Part shown: piece after piece, positions 1 to 10,697 of the stretch
Layout: each line of letters opens with the position of its first letter
Numbering within the stretch: the first letter of the stretch is position 1
Origin: Monilinia fructicola
Lineage: Eukaryota; Ascomycota; Leotiomycetes; Helotiales; Sclerotiniaceae
Direction of reading: 5' to 3'
Length of the DNA stretch: 64,000 nt
Assembly: GCA_008692225.1 (NCBI GenBank)
Contig: VICG01000013.1
Location: 558,001 to 622,000, forward strand
Program-made: the position numbers and the translations under genes
Notes under the pieces: model-generated
Seen by the model: only the letters and a program-made list of their open reading frames with translations
Database searches by the model: none
What the model was told of the DNA's origin: nothing

Positions 1-389
1 ATCCCCACATCAATCAGCCTTGTCATTTTCAGCCTTGCCACCTTCAGCCTTGCGTCGGGAACTTTTATTGATAATCCGTCCTTTCAAAGTTCTACTACCT
101 ACTAGGTACTTGTACCTACTAGGTAGTACCTACTTGCCTACCTACCTCCAGCTTGTTACTAAAAGAAAACATTTCTGTAACTGAAAGGGAAAAGAAGTGT
201 CCACGGGTAGCTGCAAAGATCTCATCTCTATATGCAACATTTTGGTTTCTTCTCAAAAAGATAAACGACTCGATACATTTCTGCAGAAACAAAACACGCG
301 TTGGAAGAATGCCATTCTTTCCTATCGTTCAACGACCTTGAATTCGAAAGCAACGGCCAATAATTTCTCCTCGAGTAAAACTATCAGCA
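1..389. other. Upstream region of the cyclin C gene
   Basis: No gene is visible. From about 93 to 147 the sequence is built from overlapping TACCTA / TAGGTA words, a short-word family that recurs in intergenic DNA across this window. The remainder is the presumed 5' flank of the cyclin C gene. Confidence 0.6.
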
Positions 390-1488
390 ATGGCGGCCAA
401 TTACTGGGAGGTAATTTACACTGGAGGATATACCTTTCCTTGGATCAAAAGCTAATCTTCCCATAGTCAACTCAACGAAAACACTGGCAATTCACACGAG
501 AACAATTGGAGGATTTACGATCTAAGCTGGAGGATGAAGACCAAACCCTTGTGCAAGCATATCCTCTGCCGCAATTGAGGCATCTGAGCATATATTTCAA
601 TCAACGTACGAACTTGTGTGCAGTACCATATTCTAAACGCCCACGCGATTGACAGTGTTTATAGAAATAACTCGACTTGGAAAACGCCTCGGTGTACGGC
701 AACAGGCAATGGCTACAGCACAATTATACATTCGCCGGTTCTACTCAAAGGTCGAAATTCGGAAGACGAATCCATACCTGGTTTTAGCAACAGCAGTATA
801 TTTGGCATGCAAGATGGAAGAATGCCCACATCATATCAGGCTTGTGGTTAGTGAAGGTAGAGGTCTATGGCCTGGTATGTTCTTCAATATCATCAATAGT
901 GGACATTACGATTGTCCCGACTTGCTAACTTTAATAGAATATTTCAGCAATGATACTTCGAGGCTGGGAGAATGCGAATTCTTTCTGATCTCCGAGATGA
1001 GTTCGCAGATGATTGTTCATCATCCCTACAGAAGTCTCACTTCCATGCAAGGGATTTTCTCCTTAACAGCAGAAGAATCCAATCTCGCCTGGTCTATTGT
1101 AAACGACCATTATATGACGGATTTGCCTCTCTTTTATGCACCCCATACCATTGCCATCATGGCCATTCTTCTAGCTTTAGTACTTCGTCCAAATGCGACC
1201 GGGATTCAATCTGCTAGTAGTTCATCGGCTAGCAACATCGCAAGTGCTGCGCAAGCTGCATTAGCGACCGCTGGTCAAGCGAAGAGCGGGACCCCTGAGA
1301 AGCAAGGGGGAAGGACGAAGGTACAAAGATTGGCAAGCTGGCTTGCAGAAAGTACTATTGATATCGAAGCGATCGTTGATTGCACACAAGAAATGATATC
1401 ATTTTATGAGGCTCAAGATCAATACAACGAAAAACTTACAAGGGAACAAATCAATCGATTCATCAAAGCCCGAAACTTGGATAAATGA
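390..1488 (+). CDS. ssn8: Cyclin C, Mediator kinase-module cyclin (Ssn8/Srb11 type)
   Basis: This encodes the cyclin partner of Cdk8 in the Mediator kinase module, which modulates RNA polymerase II transcription in the nucleus. I read four exons, 390-410, 467-605, 656-874 and 938-1488, giving 309 residues. Joining them restores the family pattern: an N-terminus MAANYWEST, then YFNQL, then the cyclin box with RQQAMATAQLYIRRFYSK and TNPYLVLATAVYLACKMEE, then HIRLVVSEGRGLWPEYFS and LGECEFFLISEM. The third intron (63 nt) happens to be open in frame, so an uncut reading would insert 21 foreign residues after LWP. No frameshifts are seen. The C-terminus has an Ala/Ser-rich low-complexity patch (about residues 215-245) before a final helical segment. 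Family identity is firm; exon borders are inferred from GT-AG sites and family fit. Confidence 0.93.
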
Positions 1489-4400
1489 GCACGAATTATG
1501 AGAACTAATAAGAACAGATCAAGTTGCAAAGAATTGGGTTGTGTAGCTACAAAGTCCGACACAAGAGAACAAACGGAGAGAAAAGGGGTACGCCATGGGA
1601 CCAATTTCCCTTTACAGGGAATGACAAGATGAGGTTGTGCCTTTGAATTGTCTTTCTCGTCTCGATTTAATATCAGGAAGCATGGTCGCCTTAAATGAGC
1701 CACCACAATAGTTCTTCTACCATCCGATCAACCCTTCCTTTCAACCTTGATATCAATGACGAAATGGGATCTCTAGGGATGACTAGCCTCGCCAGCAACT
1801 TGGGAAAGAGAGAATGCGATCCACCATCCCAAGAGGTATTCGCACAGCATTGAAGACGTGATATCTTGAAGGCATTGAGGATGAAGAATCATAGTCTCAA
1901 GATCATCTGTCATAGAGGCTAAACCAACTCGTCATTTATTCCATCAACTGACTTGTTTGACCACATCACATCGCATCAAACTTACAGCTCTTCGACCCTT
2001 CATATTCGGAACCAAACCTATTGGGTACCTTGTTGGATGGATATACATATTGTGGAATTTGACGGTAGTATATGGATCTCTTTTTTCGACACGTGTCTCT
2101 GGCTATTGAGGAGGGACATGTTCTACAAGGATGAAGACGCTTTCAGAGACATTCACATTGTTTTTTGTGTGACGTGTCGGGCTTGTTGGTTGGTTGGCCT
2201 AAAAGTCTTGAAGACAATGGAATACAACATATTTTCTAAGGATTGAAGGGAATATTCTATTACGCTTTATTTGTTTGGGAATCAAATCGAGAACAAGTAT
2301 GATCATCAAGTGAAGATCCACGTAGTTGACTCGACGACATCATAATTCAAAACTTCACCCCACAATTCATTCTCTTCCACCTACAGCTACCTTCAAGATT
2401 CGTTTCTCTGGTTCAAGACAATCCGAACTCGTCTGCTTGTAACAGCGAGAATCGTTTCAACAATATCGTATATCTTACCATTGCAGCTTCTAGAGCTTCT
2501 GAGCCATCGTACCCGTAGCTTTATGTTTAGAATATCATGCCATTAGCATCACGATTATGAAGATAATGACACAACATCTGATATATAGAAATGATCCACT
2601 ACTTCGTACACCACTTAAGGATTCAAGTCCACCAGTGGTCCGTCTAATGATTATTCATTCACGTGGTATCACGAGTACGACTTCAACAATTCTAGAAAGC
2701 GAGTAATGCGCCATCAAATCAGCCCACGAGTCACATCCTTACCGTACCTTGAATCAATCTTCAAGCCTTATCAGTTTGAATCTTGCACGGAGTACTCCGT
2801 ACATGACCTCCAACTTCCACAGCTAGCTTGTGAGAGAGCAAGATAAGAGGGATGGTGGGGTAAACTCTGCAAACCGGGTTAATCCATCTCGTCTGTCATT
2901 AATTGACATTCATGCAACACAACCTATTCATTCTAGGCAAGACTACAGTACTACCGTACTTGGTATCTGATACTCTCTTCACTAAAGTTGTGCAAAAAAG
3001 CGGTGTGCATTCCACACATTCCACACATTTCATACATTTCATACACCACCATTTAAATACACCCCTCCCCCTCCTCACGGGCTTCGAGCTCACACACCAC
3101 ACCCGCATCCACGCCACTCGCTAACCCAATTTCACTCCCCGTCGTGTCACATCGAAACGCATGCTTCATATTGATTGGCTTTGGTTTCTCTCGCTTGTCG
3201 CAACTGTGCTATTGTTTGGAACCGTACTGTACAGCGTAGAGTTTACTGGGATGACTGGAATTAACGCCAAGGATGTTTGATTTTAGAAGGGTGTGTGAAA
3301 TTGTGAAATGGGGTGGGTGGCGGCTTGCTTATTGGTTTGGGACTTGACTTGCGAGTCTACGGTATTGCAAGGGCGGGAGTGCTGTGAGGCTTGAGTGGAT
3401 CGCTTAGAAGGGCAAAGTCAAAAGAAGCAAATGGAGAGGGTGCTAGGCTTATACTGTACAGTGGAATAGAAGTGGCAGAAGGGAACCCCGTGCGAGTTGC
3501 ACAATATAGTTACACAGCCTTCTACCGTATGGAACTCGATGGAGGGAAGGAAGGACATCCTTGGGACGGGCGTGCCCGATAGATGATGATGGATGATGGA
3601 TGAACGAAGGGGAATTTGTTGTTGATTTTACGGCATAGAGTAGAGATGCGATGGGAAATGCAATGGAAAATACAGTACAGTATCACTAGTATTATACGGT
3701 AGCTCCGTAAGAAAGCATTGAGAATAATTTGGATAATTTACTGCCTGTCGATCCGATTGGGTAAGAGGTATTTAATAGGCTGTCCTGTGTTTAATTGAAA
3801 ACTACAGTAGGAGTTTTCTGATTAGCGAGCGAGTGAGTACATACAGTAAGGACATCACTTCAAGTGTGTTTGTTGTATGTAAACAGTAACTGGGTAGATA
3901 CAGCATGTTTTACAATGGTAATGGTGTGTTGATCACTCTGATGGATTGATTATTGTGGTGTTGTGGGTTTGCAGCGTAGTATGGTGCAGGATTGATGAAC
4001 TTGGAAACATCAGCAACTTTATGCACGAATTCCTTCTCTGCATTCTCGAATGAATCCAATATGTCCCATTTCCCATTTCCCATTTCCCGTTCCAGGGTGG
4101 AGTCACCGTCAAGGCTTGGAGGGGAAGTCGGATTTCGGAAATCAGGGGCCATTCCAATCTCAATCAATCAATCATTATTTGAATCGCTTCTGTTTAAATG
4201 AATGCCGTTTGTGGTGGCAGTCCGCCGTGAATGGATAAAACGGAAATGAGAGTGCTCGTGCATACCGTCCATACAGTACTGACCAGAGCGTTTACGCAGT
4301 CCTTACTGTAGCTTATTTCACCTCTGTAGATCACACAAGTTTACAACCGCAGCAACCTCCGCTTCATTCAGTGGCTTGCTTCATTGCCTACCAATAAAGT

Positions 4401-6563
4401 TAAATAAACCCCATCTGTTCGACAATTGCTTCTAAAACAGTCCTGTACCAGGACTTTTGATTTACCAGGTTGCAACTTGCATAGTGGTGAGGGTAACTTT
4501 AGTCGTGCATAACATCGCATATTACATAGTATGGCAAGCATACTGTAGCATAGCATTTTGCTGGCACTGGATTGACGCTGCTGCGCTGACGGCGGTTGTA
4601 TTTCTTACTCCGTCCTTGACTGATTTTCGGGGGCTGATGGCGGCCAATCATTCATTAGAACATGATTTATGAAGTCGTCCTGTAGTCCTGTAGGCTGTAG
4701 TCCTCTGTACAGATGAGGGCGGGAGGGATGGTTGATCCAGGGTAGGCTGTTCCAGATTTTTTACATCCTTTCTTTCGTCTGGTGGTTCCATGACGATGTT
4801 TTGGAACTCTTCAGTACAGATGGTCGGAGTACAAGACATGGGACCCCAAGAAAGACTGATGTAAACAAAATGAATAAATAAATACTCTTCTTTTTTTCCG
4901 AACCATTCGTTTGTAGGGAGAGATTACAGCAATGTACAATGCAAAGCTACTGTATACTCTGGACAGTTTCTTTTTCTTTGTTGAAGAGATTCAGGGCTAT
5001 TTTTGGATGAGATATCCGTCATGCTCCTGTGCAGTATTTATTCAATGAACTTTTGATGGATCAATCCAATATTCATAAATACTTTACTGTAGTGGGTTAA
5101 GATTAAATAATTATGGGAAACAATCTCATGCGATTACAATTACAGTCTGGACATGGCTGCGTAGTTCTGGTGGAACTATCTAATGAGACCATCAAATGAA
5201 TGATTGAACGAGAAATGGCCTAATAATGGGCCTGAAGAGATGAACCTGAGGGAAGTTTGAAAGTTTGACCACAAAAGTTTTACTACTGTACAGAGCTTAG
5301 ATAGGTCTGTAGACTGTAGTACAGCCCACGCACCACCCACGGACGAGGAGAAGAGAAACACCCTCGACCCTCAACTCTAATTGATTGATCGCTCCTTTTA
5401 ATCCTGTCCTCCACCTCCAGCTAGGTACAGTACAGTAAGACTTCGTTTCAATCGATCTGACTCTGATGATAACAAGAAGGGGAATCGAAAAGGAATCAAT
5501 CTATCTGCTAGTAGACTAGGAGAGTAGGAGAGTAGGAGACTAGGAGGCTAGGAGACTAGTACATGTATATTAGTACACTGGTAGTATCGATGTAGGTACA
5601 TAGTACATGGTACATACTACATACTACTTCGTACATACTCCGTACATGCCGCATCTAGTAGTTAGTGCCCTCTCTCTCTACTCCAAGGCTTTGTTGTGTT
5701 GTTTTTCTTGCTGTACTGTATAAAAAACTTGCAATGCAGGTGCCCCTAGACGTATTCATTTGAATGGTTGAAGAGATGCGTTAAGCCCTGAAAATAGTCG
5801 GATTAGTGGCTTTTAGTTGGAACCTAAATGAAAATTGTCCCCATCTGGGAATTAATTAGTTTACGATCAATACGGAAGCCACTTGCGACGTTCGATGCCA
5901 AATACCTCCTTCGATAATCTACTCCCAAAGGGGCTACTGATCGTCCGCAGTCGCTTAGTCAACCAGTCACCTCTCTCCATGCTAGTGATCATACGTCGAC
6001 TAGACGCGTTTGGGCTTAGTGCACTACGGGCTCAACTTACTAGTGTGACATTACATTTCAATTTGCCACTACTGGCAGTCTGATATACCTATTACCTACT
6101 AGTAGGTATACTTCTCTTTCCCCTCCCAGCCATCAACCTAAACCTACTTGTTCTCCCACATTACATTTACATTCCCATTTCCTTCGGCAATCCTTTCTTC
6201 CTCTTCCCACACAACCCAACACAACACGACACAACTTCACTTGTAACAAAATTAAAAATATCAAAAACAACAACAACAACAACATCATCAGCATCGCATC
6301 TATAAAACATTAATATCGACCTTGATCAATCTTGATTGAATTTATCTATCTTTATTCATCCTTTCATACACCACACAATCAACCCAAGTTTCATCCCCGC
6401 CCAACAAATCCTGTCGAATTCCTTTGTTAACCATCACAAAGCCTTACCCGCCGGGTCACCTTTCCCTTCAGCACAACGCAGAACAGAACAGCAAAAAACA
6501 CACCATCTCCACAAGACTTTACCACCCACTCTAATATTATCCGCCTCCAACATACATGAGTCG
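1489..6563. other. Gene-poor 5 kb interval
   Basis: No open frame here looks like a protein. The stretch from about 3.2 to 5.7 kb is dense in TACTGTA/TACAGTA and CTGTAC words. A perfect palindromic core CGGAGTACTCCG lies near 2790. A run of GAGACTAG-like units lies near 5510-5565, and a 16-base palindrome TACCTACTAGTAGGTA at 6093-6108. CA-rich sequence from about 6170 to 6560 reads like the 5' leader of the next gene. The interval may hold regulatory DNA for the gene at 6564. Confidence 0.5.
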
Positions 6564-7142
6564 ATGATGTCTTCATATTATCAACACTTCAGCGCTCATC
6601 AACAGCACACAACTCCAACAAATGCCCAAAATGGAACGGTACACAACCGAAGTCGCCGAAATGCCCGTCTACCACAGAATAAACAAAACCACCAATACCA
6701 CAAGATTGTGAAACGCGAGGAGGAGCTTGCAGCGGTGTTAAGCTATCGTCGACAGTTTGAATACGCTAGATCATTTGATCTGGAAGATGATGCAGAATTC
6801 TGTCCCAATCTCCTGACCGAAGAAGATATGGTGTCGATAAATGGCTCTGGTTCTGATCGTTCTTCGCTGGCCAGTGGGTCACCTACAAGCTCGCCACAAT
6901 CGACACAGGTGTCACCTGATACAAACTTCTCTCTCAACTCCAGCTCTCATCCCTTCGCTCAAGCCGCGTACGCATCCCAATTGAAAATCCATCAACCTTC
7001 GGCCACACGTATCGGGAGAAATGCCATTCCTATTGTGAATCCCAATGATGGAGGATTAATGTCGAGCCCACCTTCCTCGGTATCACCCGCCAGAATGCAA
7101 CAACATCAACAGCAAACAAGAGTTCCTCTTCGATTTTACTAG
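6564..7142 (+). CDS. Conserved fungal protein of unknown function
   Basis: A 192-residue single-exon frame beginning at tandem ATGs (6564 and 6567); an upstream in-frame ATG at 6336 would add low-complexity residues and looks like leader. The centre is the informative part: a basic stretch (HKIVKREEEL), then FEYARSFDLEDDAEFCPNLL followed by TEEDMVSI. That acidic/aromatic block resembles a motif I recall in unnamed Pezizomycotina proteins. Flanks are Gln/His-rich (N-terminus) and Ser/Pro-rich (C-terminus), suggesting disorder. No membrane segment, signal peptide or catalytic motif is visible. It follows about 5 kb without genes, which fits a heavily regulated gene, but that is inference. Function unknown. 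Confidence 0.7.
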   Translation: MMSSYYQHFSAHQQHTTPTNAQNGTVHNRSRRNARLPQNKQNHQYHKIVKREEELAAVLSYRRQFEYARSFDLEDDAEFCPNLLTEEDMVSINGSGSDRSSLASGSPTSSPQSTQVSPDTNFSLNSSSHPFAQAAYASQLKIHQPSATRIGRNAIPIVNPNDGGLMSSPPSSVSPARMQQHQQQTRVPLRFY

Positions 7143-8927
7143 ACCGTCACTGCTTCTGTCTTCACCCATTAGCATTTGATTTTCGTAACTTCGCTTTGAT
7201 TTGCCTACGCATTCTAGTCAATCTTCATTCTGGCGTGCTACCCCTCTCTTCCACATCGATCTTTCCGGTAACGGCACACAACAACATAACCTCAATGAAT
7301 CCTTTTTGTATATTTTTTCCGAAACTTCCCCTCTTCATATATTCCTTGAGATGGTTTAATGGGCGCGCGACATCAAGATCTCGATACCTTTGTTCAAATA
7401 CGGAGATGGTGTTTCCTCGCTGTGATGGGTTTGATTTTGAGCGCGCATGCATATTTTTGCGACGGTGTTCTGGGATAAGCATTTGTTTAATGGGTGGGAG
7501 CATGAAGCGGCGACTTCATATGGTCTACGAAAAAAAGATATATCTTTCAAAGTTACATAGAACGATTTCCTTTTTCTGTCAACAAATGGAGAAAGGGATA
7601 CTGGTGTTTTATTTGGGGGTACATGGTCGGACACAAAGACTTTCGTCTCAATTCTCTTTGGTATTAAGGGCCCATGGTGTTGGTTGGGTGTGCTGAACAA
7701 AGTCAGGTGCTGCTTCTTTGTATGTTGAGCGCATCTTGTAGCTGGTGTTGGGTTATATTGGGCTTTGGTTTGGAGCGGTTGAGCACATCATTTATGCGGA
7801 TGCAATCTTTCCAGCGCGTTTTTGATGTAATTCAATCCAATGTCATTATCATAAAGTTTGGCTAGGGTGAGGCGATTTTGTGTGTACTTGGCATGGGATG
7901 ATATCAAGAAACTTTGGGGTATTCTAGGTCTTTGGGTGGTCAGGTACAAACGTCATATACTGTTGCGTTTGAATTTATATTTATCTATCATATCATGTTT
8001 TCTCAATATTACAACCTGCATCCTTCCGCATTAGTACTTGTTGGTGTAGTATATTACCAGGCTTTATATGGCTGCGGGAATTTTGTACTACACTGGAAAG
8101 GACGTGATGGATAATGAATTGAATGGCGGTCAACTCGATCTGTCGAGTCCTTGACTTGCTTTTCTTTGATGATACATTATGTTGATGATGGGATTTGGAT
8201 TGGATCTGGGCTAAAACAGAAAGGAGAGATAACGGTGCCGTGGAAGGCTTGGTAGAGTAAATACGTTAATGGAAATGATGAGCTGTGATTTTCAAATTCT
8301 TAACGATGTTGGGGATAGCTTCAAGTACCGGTCATCCTCCCCATGCGAGAGAGAGCTGTAAGCTTACGGTGGTACAAGTGGGATGTGGGATGGGCTAGGA
8401 GTGAGATCTATGCGGGAGGATGATAAGCAACTGTACACCTCCAATCCTTCATGGTTCATAAATGTTGGGTCCGGTGAGAAGTGAAAAGCTTACCTTGATG
8501 TCTACCACTTTCAAACCACCTCCAACATCACTCCGTTCACCTCATCCTTCATTCACCTTAAGCTTTGCGGTAAGATACGATTACGGTACTACTTGTACAA
8601 GTAGCGGAAAGCACTTCAATAAGTCGATTCAACAATTATTTTAGTCGTAGATACTTGAGTAATCAATTGTTAGCACTAATCAATCACAAGACCGGTGACA
8701 CCACCCACGAGGCGTTGAAGAAACTAAGAAACTCCGAAAACCGCACTAAACCCCTGAATTAGTTTCCGCATCCGGCGGGCGGGCATGACTCGGGAAATGT
8801 AAGTGGGAAAGGGGGTATGGGAGCCTGGTTATCGAGGCTATAATTATAGATGGTTGATGCTTCGGTTGAAGTCCGGCTGATTGAAGGGAGTTGGGAAGCA
8901 GTCGGCTGTGAAATCCATGGACATACG
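7143..8927. other. Intergenic, no gene recognised
   Basis: Several open frames of 60-166 codons occur on both strands, but none has protein-like composition, introns restoring a family, or recognisable motifs. The first few hundred bases are presumably the 3' untranslated region of the gene ending at 7142. Confidence 0.5.
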
Positions 8928-9200
8928 TCATTTGTCCCACATCCTACATCCTTTCTCCACTGATGCACCAAGCTTGGAATGTTCAGAGCTTGGAGGCTTG
9001 GAGCAGATGGAGGAAGCAGGTTTGAAGGAGTTCCTCGCAATCCTTTGGCTGTGATAGGCCAATTGGCAAGGAGCTATCAGGTATGAGGTAGGAGACTTGG
9101 GGCTAAGGAGAGCTAGAAGCTGTTTGTCAACATCATCGATCTTTTCTGTGGAAGATTTGTTTGGAGTACTTGTATACGCTTTTGCATCGACGGATTCCAT
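8928..9200 (-). CDS. Possible small gene, unrecognised
   Basis: A 90-codon frame on the minus strand starts 178 bp upstream of, and divergent from, the small mitochondrial-type gene. Its first half (KIDDVDKQLLALLSPKSP) looks protein-like. From about 9065 the better-looking reading moves to another frame (QPKDCEELLQTCFLHLLQ), so either an intron or a one-base indel may interrupt it. I do not recognise a family. Equally it may be a chance frame. Confidence 0.25.
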   Translation of the reverse strand: MESVDAKAYTSTPNKSSTEKIDDVDKQLLALLSPKSPTSYLIAPCQLAYHSQRIARNSFKPASSICSKPPSSEHSKLGASVEKGCRMWDK

Positions 9201-9377
9201 TAATATTAAGAAGTGTTAAGTAGTGAGTACATTGCTTTCAATTCGATCCCATTACCTACCTACCTTCACATACACCCAGCGACAAGTAGAAGAATCAACC
9301 CAGTAACCTCAACCTCTCTCAATCAGACTTACCACTCGCCTCCACAACGTCACCCACATAACATACAAACATCAAAA

Positions 9378-10697
9378 ATGTCTTTCATCCTTCGCCCAAT
9401 CCATCAGAGCTGCTCGTCCAGTCTCAATTGCAGTTCCCGCCCGCAGAACATTCGCAAACACCAGCATGAGATATTTGAAGGAGAGCGATAGACGTGAGTT
9501 ACCTATCTCTCATTCACATTTCCCGTGGCTTGATCTGGGGCTTCTATGGTGGTTTTTGGCGAGCTCAGCGTTGTATATGTACTTCGATACATATTATGAG
9601 GGCCATATGTATGCATGCGTATTAAGGCTTCTATGGATCTCCTGGGCATGTGTATGACTCTCTCTGGGTATATGTTGCACACCTAGTATCTTGGATGCCA
9701 CTTCCCATCGATTCCAGGTCCTCAGATCTCTTGAAATATCCTGCATGTTCAATCCTCAAGGCGCCATTGTATCGTAAGGACAATTGACTAACAGGACATT
9801 GGAAACAGATAACCCAGAACAAGCCGCTGCCAATGAACGCCACAAGCAAGATCAATTGGCGAAGCAGAAGGAGGGGAAGAATCACTGGAAGCCAGAGTTG
9901 GCTAGCGATAGTGAAGAAGCTGTGGGTTACTGTGTTTTTGTTTTTCCCGCTTCCTCCGCGCAAGTCTCACAGTACCGCCCTCTTGGGAAATGTTTTGGGG
10001 AATATCTATGAAGAGAAAGTTTCTCAAGAGGAGTCTCGATAGATAGGAAGATTCATGGGGTCCAGTATCTCCGCCTAGAAATCGCCCCCATCGCTTCTGG
10101 TTCACAAAACTAGTTGAAATGCGATGGAAAAGCCATGGGTCGTACTCAAAAACCAAGCGTGCAAGAGAAAATCCATGCTCCGGGTCCAAGTCCGCAAAAC
10201 AAAAAGGGAAAGTGGTCTTTGCTTAGAGAGGCGGTACAATGGATGTGAAGGCATCACATAAGCACTATCCTTTGTAAAATGAGAAGTATGAAGAGGAGAG
10301 CATCAGATGGACGAAGGATGATTTTGAGAAAGCGGAAAATTTGGCGGAGACTGGGATTACATTTCGTGACGGAAACGAGAAGATGAAGAGTGATGAGAGA
10401 CTTGGAGGCACATGAGAAAATGGGAGCTCTTGCTATTCCTACTTGCGTCCTCGCTTTCCTCTATTTGGAATCTAATTTTTCATTTCCTTCATTTCCTTTG
10501 TTTTTGTTTCCCTCCTTATACAAATACTCTCATTTTCAAATTCATTCACACGAAATACACCAGAAGAGAGATACATGCTAATACGATGGTAAATATAGGT
10601 AGCAGCAGACCGTCACGAACACTCTGATCATTCTGAGAAGGGCATTAAGGAATTACAGAAGAAGACTGAAGGACACGCCGAGGAGAAACACAAGTGA
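9378..10697 (+). CDS. Small mitochondrial-type fungal protein, three exons, apparent frameshift
   Basis: Exons 9378-9493, 9809-9921 and 10599-10697 encode a protein of about 108 residues if one base is discounted. The ATG frame starts MSFILR, but the conserved continuation (SIRAARPVSIAVPARRTFA) lies one frame over. Removing one C from the CCC at 9395-9397 joins them, and the summed exon length then becomes 327 nt, an exact multiple of three. The N-terminus is rich in Arg, Ala and Ser with no acids, as in a matrix-targeting presequence. Later blocks are RHNPEQAAANERHKQDQLAK, KNHWKPELASDSEEA and KGIKELQKKTEGHAEEKHK, highly charged and probably helical. I recall similar unnamed ascomycete proteins; no function is assigned. 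Introns of 315 and 677 nt are several times longer than others in the window. An alternative start is the ATG at 9466. Confidence 0.72.

Noticed and set aside
7196..7700. Long frames on both strands after the gene ending at 7142
   Set aside because: No recognisable motif, no splice-consistent extension, and overlapping frames on opposite strands.
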